The translations under genes and the position numbers were made by a program. This document shows positions 50,270-58,141 of a DNA stretch of 64,000 bases, piece after piece; the stretch's first letter is position 1; each line of letters starts with the position of its first letter. The notes beneath the pieces are model-generated. The model ran no database searches. It was not told where the DNA came from and saw nothing but the letters and a program-made list of their open reading frames with translations. The DNA comes from RBG-16-57-11 sp964503145 (GTDB lineage Bacteria > Chloroflexota > Anaerolineae > Anaerolineales > UBA4823): contig CAZCYV010000001.1 of assembly GCA_964503145.1 (NCBI GenBank), forward strand, positions 496,001 to 560,000. Reading direction: 5' to 3'.

Positions 50270-51658
50270 TCAAAGCTGGATCGCCCGCAACACCAGATCA
50301 TGCACGCCAACGATTTGTACCGGCAATTTGTAGAAATCCATCAATTCACGCAGTTGCTTTTTGCAATTTGCGCAGGGGGTAGCAACGATCTGAGCGCCGG
50401 TAGCGCGAATTTGTTCGGCTTTGGTCTTTCCAGATACCTTCATCCGGAAGTCGTGCAATTCATCCAAAGACACCAAACCGCCACCGCCGCCGCAACAATA
50501 ATTTTCCTTCCCGCTCGGTTGCATATCGACAAAATCTTTGACGAAGCTACGTAATAACCTGCGTGGCTGATCGACGATCCAACCCGAGCGAGCGATATTG
50601 CACGGATCGTGATACGTAACCCTCTCTGTAATGACCTGTGGATCCAGACATATCTTGCCCTGTTGAACGCCTTGCCAGGTGAGTTCCAGGATGCTGACGA
50701 CCGGCAACGCGTCAGCGCCAGCAAACGCCGGGATGAACTGTCGCGCAGAGCGAGCCGCATGGCCGCATTCGCCGATCAGGATGCGCTTCACCTGCAAACG
50801 CCTGGATTCCTCCACCAGCTTGTGGATGATGCGTTCCAACACCCAATCGTTGTAAAACAGGCCATAATTGATGCCATCGAAATAACGTGAGCCTATCGTC
50901 CAGCTTATTCCTGCGGCGTGCAGCACGGCAGCGTTGCCCATCAAAGTATCCGCTTCCATAAGATAGTCGCTTACGGCCGGGAAGAAGATGTATTCGGCTC
51001 CTACCTGATCCACCGGGAAAGACACCTGCTTGCCGGTCATCTCCTGAAGCTCATCCTGCAGGAATTCCAGGTTATCCAGCAGGGCCGGAAAAGGAATGGC
51101 CGAGGTGTTCCCCGTCTTGCCTTCCAATTGCTCACGCACCGAAACGACCAGCGCTTTGGGCGCAATGCCCGCTTCGCTAAGAACGTAGCGCCCCAGATGT
51201 GTCATTAACCCATGATCGATCCCCAATGGGCACTCTAAATGGCATCTGCGGCAGGCGGTGCAACGGTAGAACAACTCTGCCATCTCATTTACTTTCAGCT
51301 GGCTTAAGGAACCATCACCGGATAGCCGTGATCGCAATCTCCCCACAGGAGTAAAGTATTCACGATACACATCTAGCAACAAATTCGTGCGATAACATGG
51401 CACATCTCGGGGATCGCCGGAAGCCTGGTACACCTGGCAACTCGTCGCACAACGTCCACATTTAGCGCTCGTTCGGGCATACAGATCAATCAGAAAGCGG
51501 TAATTGCTGTGGCGCAAAATGGCAGCAAAAGCCGCCAGAAACCTTTCTTGCCAGGAGTGGTAGCCTGCCAACCCATCTCCCCCTACCTCGACATGGTAAA
51601 ACCCCTTTCCGGGAATCTCAGACTGCTGTCCGGTCGTAAGGAAGGTGTCCATTGTCAT
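50270..51658 (-). CDS. HdrD/DsrK-like iron-sulfur oxidoreductase
   Basis: 462 aa, cytoplasmic. Two ferredoxin-type [4Fe-4S] motifs (CGRCATSC near 68 and CTACRRCHLEC near 133) are followed by the Cys-rich domain of heterodisulfide reductase type: YHDPCNIAR near 348, NYCCGGGGG near 387 and TPCANCKKQ near 430. This is the layout of DsrK, HmcF and TmcB. It likely reacts with a cytoplasmic disulfide or thiol partner and the NarI-like subunit. The start is directly adjacent to the stop of the cupin regulator gene, making one operon. Confidence 0.88.
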   Translation of the reverse strand: MTMDTFLTTGQQSEIPGKGFYHVEVGGDGLAGYHSWQERFLAAFAAILRHSNYRFLIDLYARTSAKCGRCATSCQVYQASGDPRDVPCYRTNLLLDVYREYFTPVGRLRSRLSGDGSLSQLKVNEMAELFYRCTACRRCHLECPLGIDHGLMTHLGRYVLSEAGIAPKALVVSVREQLEGKTGNTSAIPFPALLDNLEFLQDELQEMTGKQVSFPVDQVGAEYIFFPAVSDYLMEADTLMGNAAVLHAAGISWTIGSRYFDGINYGLFYNDWVLERIIHKLVEESRRLQVKRILIGECGHAARSARQFIPAFAGADALPVVSILELTWQGVQQGKICLDPQVITERVTYHDPCNIARSGWIVDQPRRLLRSFVKDFVDMQPSGKENYCCGGGGGLVSLDELHDFRMKVSGKTKAEQIRATGAQIVATPCANCKKQLRELMDFYKLPVQIVGVHDLVLRAIQL

Positions 51659-52231
51659 TCAGCCGCCTGTGTTTGATATCGCCCCGACCTCCGTAGGGAG
51701 GATCAAGACAGCTACTCCGGTCGTGTCCCCGGTATTGTGCCAGCGGTGAAATGCCTCGCCATTGAAACTGAGTTGATCGCCGGCTTCCAGGCAAAATGAT
51801 TGATCGTCCACTTCAAAAGTGATGCGCCCACACAAGCACAGGACCGATTGGCGCTTGGCGCCCGGCGACTTGCATAGCGAGTCTTTAGCTTTCTTTGAGT
51901 ACTCGGCAGGAGAGGACCACATCACCGGTTGCAATGCACCAGCAAGACCATCAACAGCGCGTTCAGTAAGCGCCTCCGGCGGCGCCCCCCCTGCGCGACT
52001 CAGAACCACATCTGGCGTGCAGACCTCATGGAATAATGAACTGGCCGAGACGCCCAAAGCGCGAGCGATCTTACACAGTGTTGCCACGCTCGGAGCCACC
52101 TCGCCGCGCTCGACCAGACTGATCGCATTGGCGGAAAGATCGCAACCTTTGGCAAGTTGGCGGATCGTCAGTTGGTTTGCCCGGCGCAACTGACGGATCT
52201 TACTGCCTACATTTTTCCAGGTCTCTACCAT
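51659..52231 (-). CDS. XRE-family regulator with cupin domain (redox operon head)
   Basis: 190 aa from the ATG at 52231; earlier in-frame ATGs lie within or before the promoter at 52287-52315 and are excluded. HTH: IRQLAKGCDLSANAISLVERGEVAPSV near residues 19-45. The cupin domain near 120-185 has FCLEAGDQLSFNGEAFHRWHN, which lines a small-molecule or metal pocket. It heads the redox operon without a gap, so it is probably autoregulated and senses a metabolite or redox state relevant to the complex. Confidence 0.88.
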   Translation of the reverse strand: MVETWKNVGSKIRQLRRANQLTIRQLAKGCDLSANAISLVERGEVAPSVATLCKIARALGVSASSLFHEVCTPDVVLSRAGGAPPEALTERAVDGLAGALQPVMWSSPAEYSKKAKDSLCKSPGAKRQSVLCLCGRITFEVDDQSFCLEAGDQLSFNGEAFHRWHNTGDTTGVAVLILPTEVGAISNTGG

Positions 52232-52286
52232 GGGTATATATTGACCTCGGCCTTGAGCAAGCAAAAATCCAGGCAACCCGATAATG

Positions 52287-52315
52287 AGCATACCATTAAA
52301 ATTTATGTATGTCAA
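52287..52315 (-). promoter_or_regulatory. Promoter of the redox operon
   Basis: Perfect TTGACA (52315-52310), 17-base spacer and TATGCT (52292-52287) on the minus strand. The leader to 52231 is about 50 bases. The divergent regulator gene has its own promoter about 110 bases away; A+T-rich DNA with short inverted repeats lies between. Confidence 0.7.
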
Positions 52316-52422
52316 GTATTTTAGTTAATATATCGTTTTTGATGAACAATTTAACCAATAAATTATTTAAATTAAATATACTTCGATGCTATTTGCTCCT
52401 CTTTTCACATGGGCTTGGCAGA

Positions 52423-52451
52423 TTGTCTTATCAGCAAAAAACGGTTAGAAT
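52423..52451 (+). promoter_or_regulatory. Promoter of the second cupin regulator
   Basis: TTGTCT (52423-52428), 17-base spacer, TAGAAT (52446-52451), with ATG 35 bases further. Confidence 0.55.
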
Positions 52452-52486
52452 TACATCGCAATATCGCTGTACAACAGGGTAAATCT

Positions 52487-53095
52487 ATGACAAAGAACTC
52501 TTTGGGAAGTAAGCTGCGCGCAGCGCGAGAAGAACGCGGCCTATCGCAACGGCAACTGGCGCAGCTTTCGGGGCTTTCGACCAATGCAATCAGCTTGATC
52601 GAGCGAGACGAGAACTCCCCCAGCGTCTCCACACTGCAAAGCCTGGCAACTGCGCTCAACATCAAGATGAGTTACTTTTTCGACGACCACGAGCCGACGG
52701 CGATCCTGCACGTCAAGGCTAAAGATCGCCCTGCGATTGTCAGTAAGGGCATTCGCATCGAAGGTTTAGGAGGCGAGCTCCGCCGCCAGGAGATGGACCC
52801 TTTCCTGGTGATATTGGAACCGCACTCAGACAGCGGCCTGCGCCAGGTGGTGCACACGGGGCATGAACTGGTGTACTGCCTTTCGGGCGAAGTCGAATAC
52901 CTGATCGACGGCAAAATCTACCAACTGGAGAGTGGAGATTTCCTGCTCTTCGAAGCGCACCTGCCTCATTTATGGCGCAATACTACCGAAGAAAAGGCGG
53001 TCATTCTGTTGGTGCTGCAGGCTTCTGGACTTGCTGGGGAGCCCGTCGAGCGCCATTTTTCTGATTACCCTTCGGTGGTTCATATCGGTAAGTGA
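52487..53095 (+). CDS. XRE-family regulator with cupin domain
   Basis: 202 aa from the ATG at 52487 (AGGG upstream); a longer frame from 52409 would cover the promoter. HTH: LSQRQLAQLSGLSTNAISLIERDENSPSV split at residues 19-47, followed by a cupin with HTGHELVYCLSGEVEYLIDG near 125 and DFLLFEAHLPHLWRN near 155. Both His clusters of the metal-type cupin are present. It is divergent from the redox-operon regulator and similar in plan, so the two may cross-regulate the A+T-rich region between them. Confidence 0.9.
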   Translation: MTKNSLGSKLRAAREERGLSQRQLAQLSGLSTNAISLIERDENSPSVSTLQSLATALNIKMSYFFDDHEPTAILHVKAKDRPAIVSKGIRIEGLGGELRRQEMDPFLVILEPHSDSGLRQVVHTGHELVYCLSGEVEYLIDGKIYQLESGDFLLFEAHLPHLWRNTTEEKAVILLVLQASGLAGEPVERHFSDYPSVVHIGK

Positions 53096-53118
53096 TGCAC
53101 TCTCGTTTAATGAGCGCA

Positions 53119-53146
53119 AGACCGCCCGTGCTCTGCAGGGCGGTCT
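53119..53146. terminator. Bidirectional hairpin between regulator and LysM gene
   Basis: 9-bp perfect stem (AGACCGCCC) with a 10-base loop, between two convergent genes. A weak T-rich stretch follows on the plus strand. Confidence 0.65.
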
Positions 53147-53180
53147 GTGGTTTCTACGGGCAAATTCGCCTTATTGGGAA

Positions 53181-54350
53181 TCAGGGCGTTGGCGTGACCC
53201 CGGCCCCCTGGCTGAACCAGGTGAAGACCCGCGGCGCGCTCACTGCGCCAGCAGGATCCCAGATCGGGTTGCCATCGTTGTCAGTGCCGATCTGGCGCAC
53301 CGTCAGCACCCACCAGCGGATGACATGGGGAATGCGGTCGTTCGGCAGGAAATCATCCGGCACAATGAACTTGGTGTCGCTCACATAGCTTACCAGTTTG
53401 CGCCCCTCGCCTTGGGTGACGTCTTCGATGGTCACAGCATAGGCTTCGTTGCTACGCAAAGCGCCCACGGAGGCCCATTGCAGGGTGATCACATTATCCA
53501 GCGCGCTAAATGAAGCCCCATCTGGGGGCAATAACAGGTTGACCGGCGGATAGGGCGGCGGCAACGTTGGCGTCGGGCTCGGCCCCGGCGTAGCGTTCCG
53601 CCGACACAAGGGGATGACCAGCACCTGCCCAAAACGAACGACATCATTGACCAGGCCGTTGTACTCCCGGATGGCATCCGCAGGAACGTTATAGTTCAGC
53701 GCGATTCCGCTCAGCGTGTCGTTCTCCTGCACGGTGTAATCCAATTTCTGGCAAGCTGCTTCCGTGGCTTCCGCCGGGCTGAGCGTTGAGGTGGGCAACG
53801 GAGTAGCGGTCGGTGTGGGCTGAGGGATGAGCAATCTCTGCGCTTCGTATAGCGTGCTGCAGTCGGCAGGCAGGTTGTTCAGCAGGACGATGCTCTGGAT
53901 GGAGACTTTGAAAGCATATGCGATGCTGCCGCAAGTGTCTCCCAGTTTGACAATGTATTCGAAAGGCGTGGGGCTGGGTTCAGGCGTCCAGGTCATCGTC
54001 GGGGTGACCGGCGTTGGGGTCAGCGTAGGTGTATCAGTCGCGGCGGCTGTAGGCGTCAAGGTCGGCGCCGAAGCGGTCGCCGGAGTTCGGTTGAGCGCCA
54101 GGTACACCAACATGGCGCCAATCGCCAGGAAGAGCGCCAATAACCCCAAAACTACCGGCAGGCTCAGGGTGATTTCGGGCATCCGGCTCCCCTGCACCGC
54201 AGGCTTGGACTTTCCACTGCGAGAGCTGATTTCGCGTCCTGTCCCAGACAGATCCGTGCCGCATACCAGGCAGCGCAGAGCATCTGCGCTCACCCGCGTA
54301 CCACAGGTGGGACACAACTTGGTAGGTGAAGTATTGGTTTCTGGACTCAT
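53181..54350 (-). CDS. Zinc-ribbon, membrane and double LysM domain protein
   Basis: 389 aa from the ATG at 54350. An N-terminal zinc ribbon (CPTCGTRV and CLVCGTDL near residues 13-35) stays in the cytoplasm; one helix (LPVVLGLLALFLAIGAMLVYLAL) crosses the membrane. Thr/Pro-rich linkers separate two LysM domains (YIVKLGDTCGSIAYAF and YTVQENDTLSGIALNY), which bind peptidoglycan. A C-terminal beta domain (LLPPDGASFSALDNVITLQW) resembles fibronectin-like modules. It may connect a cytoplasmic partner to the cell wall. A TATAAT ends 10 bases before the start, so the mRNA may be leaderless. Confidence 0.85.
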   Translation of the reverse strand: MSPETNTSPTKLCPTCGTRVSADALRCLVCGTDLSGTGREISSRSGKSKPAVQGSRMPEITLSLPVVLGLLALFLAIGAMLVYLALNRTPATASAPTLTPTAAATDTPTLTPTPVTPTMTWTPEPSPTPFEYIVKLGDTCGSIAYAFKVSIQSIVLLNNLPADCSTLYEAQRLLIPQPTPTATPLPTSTLSPAEATEAACQKLDYTVQENDTLSGIALNYNVPADAIREYNGLVNDVVRFGQVLVIPLCRRNATPGPSPTPTLPPPYPPVNLLLPPDGASFSALDNVITLQWASVGALRSNEAYAVTIEDVTQGEGRKLVSYVSDTKFIVPDDFLPNDRIPHVIRWWVLTVRQIGTDNDGNPIWDPAGAVSAPRVFTWFSQGAGVTPTP

Positions 54351-54444
54351 ACGTCCAAGCATTATACCAGCGATTCAAGCCCATCATAGCCCATCGCGTT
54401 CTACGGAACGTCTGATGTGAAATCAAAAAGTACTTGACGAAAAC

Positions 54445-54579
54445 GGGAATGCTCCTCAAGATTAAGGCGTCAACTCAACGCTTGAGGAGAACATTCCCAT
54501 GCCAAGTGTAGCCATTTCTGACATTTTGACCCTCATTTTCGTTCTGGTCGAGGATTGGTATCACACCCATGGCATCTAA
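54445..54579 (+). mobile_element. Insertion-sequence remnant with transposase N-terminal fragment
   Basis: An imperfect inverted repeat (GGGAATGCTCCTCAAG at 54445 and its complement at 54481-54498) precedes an ATG at 54499 that opens 26 codons: MPSVAISDILTLIFVLVEDW and then YHTHGI before a stop. This resembles the N-terminus of DDE transposases where a Val-x-x-Trp-Tyr segment begins the protein. The rest of the transposase and a right end are absent. It lies in the 340-base gap before glnA, whose promoter begins at 54637. Confidence 0.5.
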
Positions 54580-54636
54580 CTCTCACACAGAAAAGCAGGC
54601 GCTCAACCCATAGTCAGTGATGGGGTTCACGTGTGA

Positions 54637-54665
54637 TTGACGAAAAGACCGGCTTTTGCTAGAAT
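54637..54665 (+). promoter_or_regulatory. Promoter of glnA
   Basis: TTGACG (54637-54642), 17-base spacer, TAGAAT (54660-54665). It excludes the in-frame ATG at 54637 as a start and leaves a leader of about 22 bases to the ATG at 54694. Confidence 0.75.
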
Positions 54666-54693
54666 TCGCTTATTTGGGCGAATGGAGGCCAAC

Positions 54694-56031
54694 ATGCAGC
54701 ACAAAGAACTTATCGAACGCGTCAAGGAAGATAAAGTCAAATTTATCTCTCTACAATTCACCGATGTCACCGGGATGGTCAAGAGCGTGGATATCCCCTC
54801 GCGGCGCCTGGCAGAGGCGCTCGAAGATGGGGTTTGGTTCGATGGCTCTTCTATCGAAGGGTTTGCCCGCATTCAGGAGAGCGACATGCGCCTGGTCATC
54901 GACGCGCAGACCTATGCGGTGCTTCCCTGGACACCACAAGAGGCGCGGCGTGGCCGGGTGTTCTGCGACATTTTCTTGCCCGACGGCTCGCCCTTTCCCG
55001 GAGACCCGCGAGGCACGCTGAAGCGCATCCTGGAGCAGATCAAGCAGCGCGGCTGGACGTATAACGTTGGGCCTGAGCCGGAGTTTTTCCTCTTCAAGCG
55101 CAATGGGCCGCAGAACATCCACCCAGTCCCGCACGATGTCGGTGGGTATTTCGACTTCTCCGCCAATGACGAGGCGGTGCGGGTGCGCACCGAGTTGATG
55201 GAAGCGCTGGGCGGAATGGGCTTAAGCGTCGAGATGGGGCATCACGAAGTTGCCCTGGCGCAGCACGAGATTGACTTCCGCTTCGACGACGCCTTGCGCA
55301 CTGCGGATAATGTCCTTACTTTGAAATACACCGTCAAAGCCATCGCCGCGCAGCATGATCTGACCGCCTCGTTCATGCCCAAGCCCATCTATGGCATCAA
55401 CGGCTCGGGCATGCATTGCCACCAGTCGCTGTTCGACTCGCAGGGGAACAACCTGTTCTTCGACCCACATGACGAATATCGTCTGTCGAAGCTGGCGTAT
55501 GGCTTCATTGCCGGACAGTTGAAGCACGCCCGCGCCCTTTCGGCGGTGGTAGCGCCGACGGTCAACTCGTACAAGCGCCTGGTGCCGGGCTATGAAGCGC
55601 CGGTGTACGTCGGCTGGGCGCAGATCAACCGCTCGGCGCTGATCCGCATCCCTCACTATACCAGGGGACGGGATAAATCGATGCGCGCCGAACTGCGCTG
55701 CCCGGATCCCTCCGCCAATCCCTATCTTGCCTTCACGGTGATGCTGGCTGCTGCTTTGGATGGCATTGACCGCAACCTCGAATGCCCGGAACCGCTGAAT
55801 AACGTGAACGTGTATCACTTGACCCCCGAAGAGCGCGCCGCGCGCAACATCGCCGAGTTGCCCGGCTCTCTGGCTGAGGCGATGCGCGAACTGGAGGCCG
55901 ACACGGTGTTGCAGGCCGCTTTAGGCCCTTCGACTTACGAAGCCTTCCAACGCGCCAAGTGGGCCGAGATCGAGGAATCTCGCACCCACGTCACCGATTG
56001 GGAAGTGGAACGCTATCTGGAGCTGGCTTGA
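54694..56031 (+). CDS. glnA: Glutamine synthetase type I
   Basis: 445 aa from the ATG at 54694, preceded by GGAGG; Met at 54682 is less well placed. QFTDVTGMVKSVDIP near residue 21, FDGSSIEGFARI near 50, NGSGMHCHQSLF near 245 and the Arg-rich SALIRIPHYTRGRDKSMRAE region split near 315 are all present. The short length suits the I-alpha subtype, which is not adenylylated. It makes glutamine from glutamate, ammonia and ATP. Confidence 0.95.
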   Translation: MQHKELIERVKEDKVKFISLQFTDVTGMVKSVDIPSRRLAEALEDGVWFDGSSIEGFARIQESDMRLVIDAQTYAVLPWTPQEARRGRVFCDIFLPDGSPFPGDPRGTLKRILEQIKQRGWTYNVGPEPEFFLFKRNGPQNIHPVPHDVGGYFDFSANDEAVRVRTELMEALGGMGLSVEMGHHEVALAQHEIDFRFDDALRTADNVLTLKYTVKAIAAQHDLTASFMPKPIYGINGSGMHCHQSLFDSQGNNLFFDPHDEYRLSKLAYGFIAGQLKHARALSAVVAPTVNSYKRLVPGYEAPVYVGWAQINRSALIRIPHYTRGRDKSMRAELRCPDPSANPYLAFTVMLAAALDGIDRNLECPEPLNNVNVYHLTPEERAARNIAELPGSLAEAMRELEADTVLQAALGPSTYEAFQRAKWAEIEESRTHVTDWEVERYLELA

Positions 56032-56086
56032 GCGAGTGGATGTCGGTGTCTGCGAGCTTTGCAGATAAAAACGGTCGGGTGATCAC

Positions 56087-56572
56087 ATGACCCAAGACGA
56101 AATCCTGGACGCCCTGGAAGACCAGCGGGAAAAATTCCTGGAGGCGATCGATGGTTTAAACGAGGATCAGTTGACCGAGCCAGGGGTGGTGGGGGAATGG
56201 TCGGTGAAGGACATCATGTTTCACCTGACGATGTGGGAAGCCGAGCTGGTCAAGCTGCTCTGGCAGGCTGCCCAAGGGGCTCAACCGACCACGGTGCATT
56301 TCGGCAAGACGCCGGTGGACGAATTGAACGCCGCTTGGAGCGCCCTGTCTCGAACTCGCTCGCTCGATCAGGTGATCGATGACTTTGCCGGGGTGCGCAA
56401 GCAGACCAGCCGCCGGGTGAGCGCTTTCAAGGACCAGGACTTGAAGGATGCGCAGCGTTTTCCCTGGCTAAAGGGGCATCCATTGTGGGAATGGATCGCA
56501 GAGGATAGCTTCAAGCACGAAGCCGAGCACACGGCGCAGATCCTGGCGTGGCGCAAGGCAAAAGGCGTTTGA
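56087..56572 (+). CDS. DinB-superfamily (ClbS/DfsB-like) protein
   Basis: 161 aa four-helix bundle protein. The first helix and loop (LEAIDGLNEDQLTEPGVVGEWSVKDIMFHL) hold GEWSVKDIMFHLTMWE, the DinB/ClbS hallmark with His at position 1 of the metal site; further His lie in DSFKHEAEHTAQIL near 140-150. Family members include thiol-dependent transferases and a colibactin self-resistance protein. No partner gene helps to name a substrate. It starts 55 bases after glnA and may share its transcript. Confidence 0.8.
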   Translation: MTQDEILDALEDQREKFLEAIDGLNEDQLTEPGVVGEWSVKDIMFHLTMWEAELVKLLWQAAQGAQPTTVHFGKTPVDELNAAWSALSRTRSLDQVIDDFAGVRKQTSRRVSAFKDQDLKDAQRFPWLKGHPLWEWIAEDSFKHEAEHTAQILAWRKAKGV

Positions 56573-56611
56573 ACTGCGGCGGCGCAGACAGAATCGCCAC
56601 TTTTGAAGAAT

Positions 56612-56646
56612 AAAAATCAGCGGACGGTCGTGCGCCGTCCGCTGAT
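56612..56646 (-). terminator. Rho-independent terminator of hsp20
   Basis: 12-bp perfect stem (ATCAGCGGACGG) with a 7-base loop and a T-run on the minus strand, 18 bases after the hsp20 stop. Confidence 0.85.
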
Positions 56647-56664
56647 GCGCTCACATGGTTCGGT

Positions 56665-57168
56665 TTAGTTCTTGTGGGCGATTTCCTTCACTTTGCCTTC
56701 GATCATCTGCGGCGCCTGACCACTATGCACCGGAATGCGCTTGGGTTTGGCTTCCTCGGCTTTGGGCAGGTGCAGGGTGAGCACGCCCGCCTCATAGGTA
56801 GCCTCGATCGCATCTGCCTTGACCGTGGAGGGCAGGGAGATGCTGCGGCTGAAGGTGCCATAGCGGCGCTCGCGCAGGTGGTAGCGATGCTCCTCGACGT
56901 CTTTCTCTTCCTTGACCTCGCCCTTGATCGTCAGCACATTGTTATTGTAGGTGATCTCCAGATCATCCGGGTTGATCCCTGGCAGAGAGGCCTTGACCAG
57001 GAATTCGTCATCGGTCTCCGCCACATCCAGGGCCAGTTCCCAGGTGATCGGCTGCCAGGTGGAAAGCGGCGAGAGCGAAGTCTCGAACCAGCGATCCATC
57101 CAGCGATCCATCCAGTTGCGGAAGGTCATCATTTCACGGAACCGATCCCAACGAGTCAGGTTAGACAT
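56665..57168 (-). CDS. Small heat-shock protein (Hsp20/alpha-crystallin)
   Basis: 167 aa. The alpha-crystallin domain spans about 47-145, from LALDVAETDDEFLVKASLPG to GVLTLHLPK, the conserved end of the family. A hydrophobic/Trp-rich N-terminal arm and a short C-terminal tail are present. An unusually strong Shine-Dalgarno (AAGGAGGTGG) precedes the start. It holds unfolding proteins as an ATP-independent chaperone. Confidence 0.94.
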   Translation of the reverse strand: MSNLTRWDRFREMMTFRNWMDRWMDRWFETSLSPLSTWQPITWELALDVAETDDEFLVKASLPGINPDDLEITYNNNVLTIKGEVKEEKDVEEHRYHLRERRYGTFSRSISLPSTVKADAIEATYEAGVLTLHLPKAEEAKPKRIPVHSGQAPQMIEGKVKEIAHKN

Positions 57169-57328
57169 AGTACCACCTCCTTAACGTGAGTTTCGAACTA
57201 CTCGAAAGTAACTTCGCTTAACTTGCAATGCAAATCGTATGCAAGAAATATAAGAAACACGTTGGACGAAGGTATGAAATTTGTATGAATTTGGCGAGGA
57301 AAAGCTGACCTTGCAATCGCCAGCAGCC

Positions 57329-58141
57329 TCAGGCCGCGTGGATCAGCGTCCCCAGGGGTTCGCCCGCCAGCGCGCGCAGGATCGTCCCAGGCGTCTCCGC
57401 TGAAAAGATGCGCACTTCCAGGCCTGGCATCGCCTGAACCAGCGCCAGGCTCTGCTGAACTTTGCTGTACATCCCGCCGGTCACGTCTGTGGCCGCCGAG
57501 CCGCCCAGGGCGGGCATGATTTGCGCCAGGCTTTCAGGTGTGATCTCGGTCGCCAGATGGGTACAATGAGGATAGTCCGTCCAAACGCCCGGCTCCAGCC
57601 CGGCGAGCAGGATGCGCCCTGGGCGCAGTTTGCGCGCCAGATCATCGAACAGGTCCTCGGTGGAAAAGATCGTCCCACCTCGCGTCCGGTCGAACACCAC
57701 ATCCCCATACACCACCGGTATCAGACCAACCTGGAGCGCAGCGATCATAGGCGAGATGTCCCAGCTTTCGACGCGGCCATCGCAAGCAATCAGGCTGGCG
57801 GAGGGTGGAAAGGCCATCGCCGGCAGGTTTGCCCCGGCGAAAGCATCCAACACGAAGCGATTCAGGGCGGCCGCTTCGCGCCATACCTCGATGAAGCCCT
57901 GCCACTCGGTTGGAGTGTGCACCCCTTGGCGAGTGTTGTAACGTTGGGCGGGTACATGCCCAAAGGACCCGGAGCCATGCCCCAGCACCAGCCTCAGCTC
58001 TGGAAAACGCCGTCTGGCGGCAGCGATCTCGCCTGCCAGGCGCGCCAGCACATCCAGGCGTGGGGTATGCGGGCGGCTCTTGTCGGTGATCAGCGAACCA
58101 CCGAGTTTCAGGAACTGGAGTGTGGGGTTGGATTCAGACAT
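57329..58141 (-). CDS. Isopentenyl phosphate kinase
   Basis: 270 aa amino-acid-kinase fold. FLKLGGSLITDK near residue 9 is the phosphate loop. GHGSGSFGHVPA near 54 contains the catalytic His typical of isopentenyl phosphate kinases. VVYGDVVFD near 143 and the GGSAATDVTGGMYSKV region follow. It phosphorylates isopentenyl phosphate to the diphosphate, the last step of the alternative mevalonate route known in archaea and in Chloroflexota. It overlaps the mevalonate kinase gene by eight bases. Confidence 0.9.
   Translation of the reverse strand: MSESNPTLQFLKLGGSLITDKSRPHTPRLDVLARLAGEIAAARRRFPELRLVLGHGSGSFGHVPAQRYNTRQGVHTPTEWQGFIEVWREAAALNRFVLDAFAGANLPAMAFPPSASLIACDGRVESWDISPMIAALQVGLIPVVYGDVVFDRTRGGTIFSTEDLFDDLARKLRPGRILLAGLEPGVWTDYPHCTHLATEITPESLAQIMPALGGSAATDVTGGMYSKVQQSLALVQAMPGLEVRIFSAETPGTILRALAGEPLGTLIHAA

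Noticed and set aside
45618..51658. Nitrate, hydrogenase or Nrf nitrite reductase operon.
   Set aside because: NarI-like and NrfD-like subunits occur, but no NarGH, NrfA or hydrogenase catalytic subunit is present; the HdrD-like protein fits Dsr/Hmc-type complexes better.
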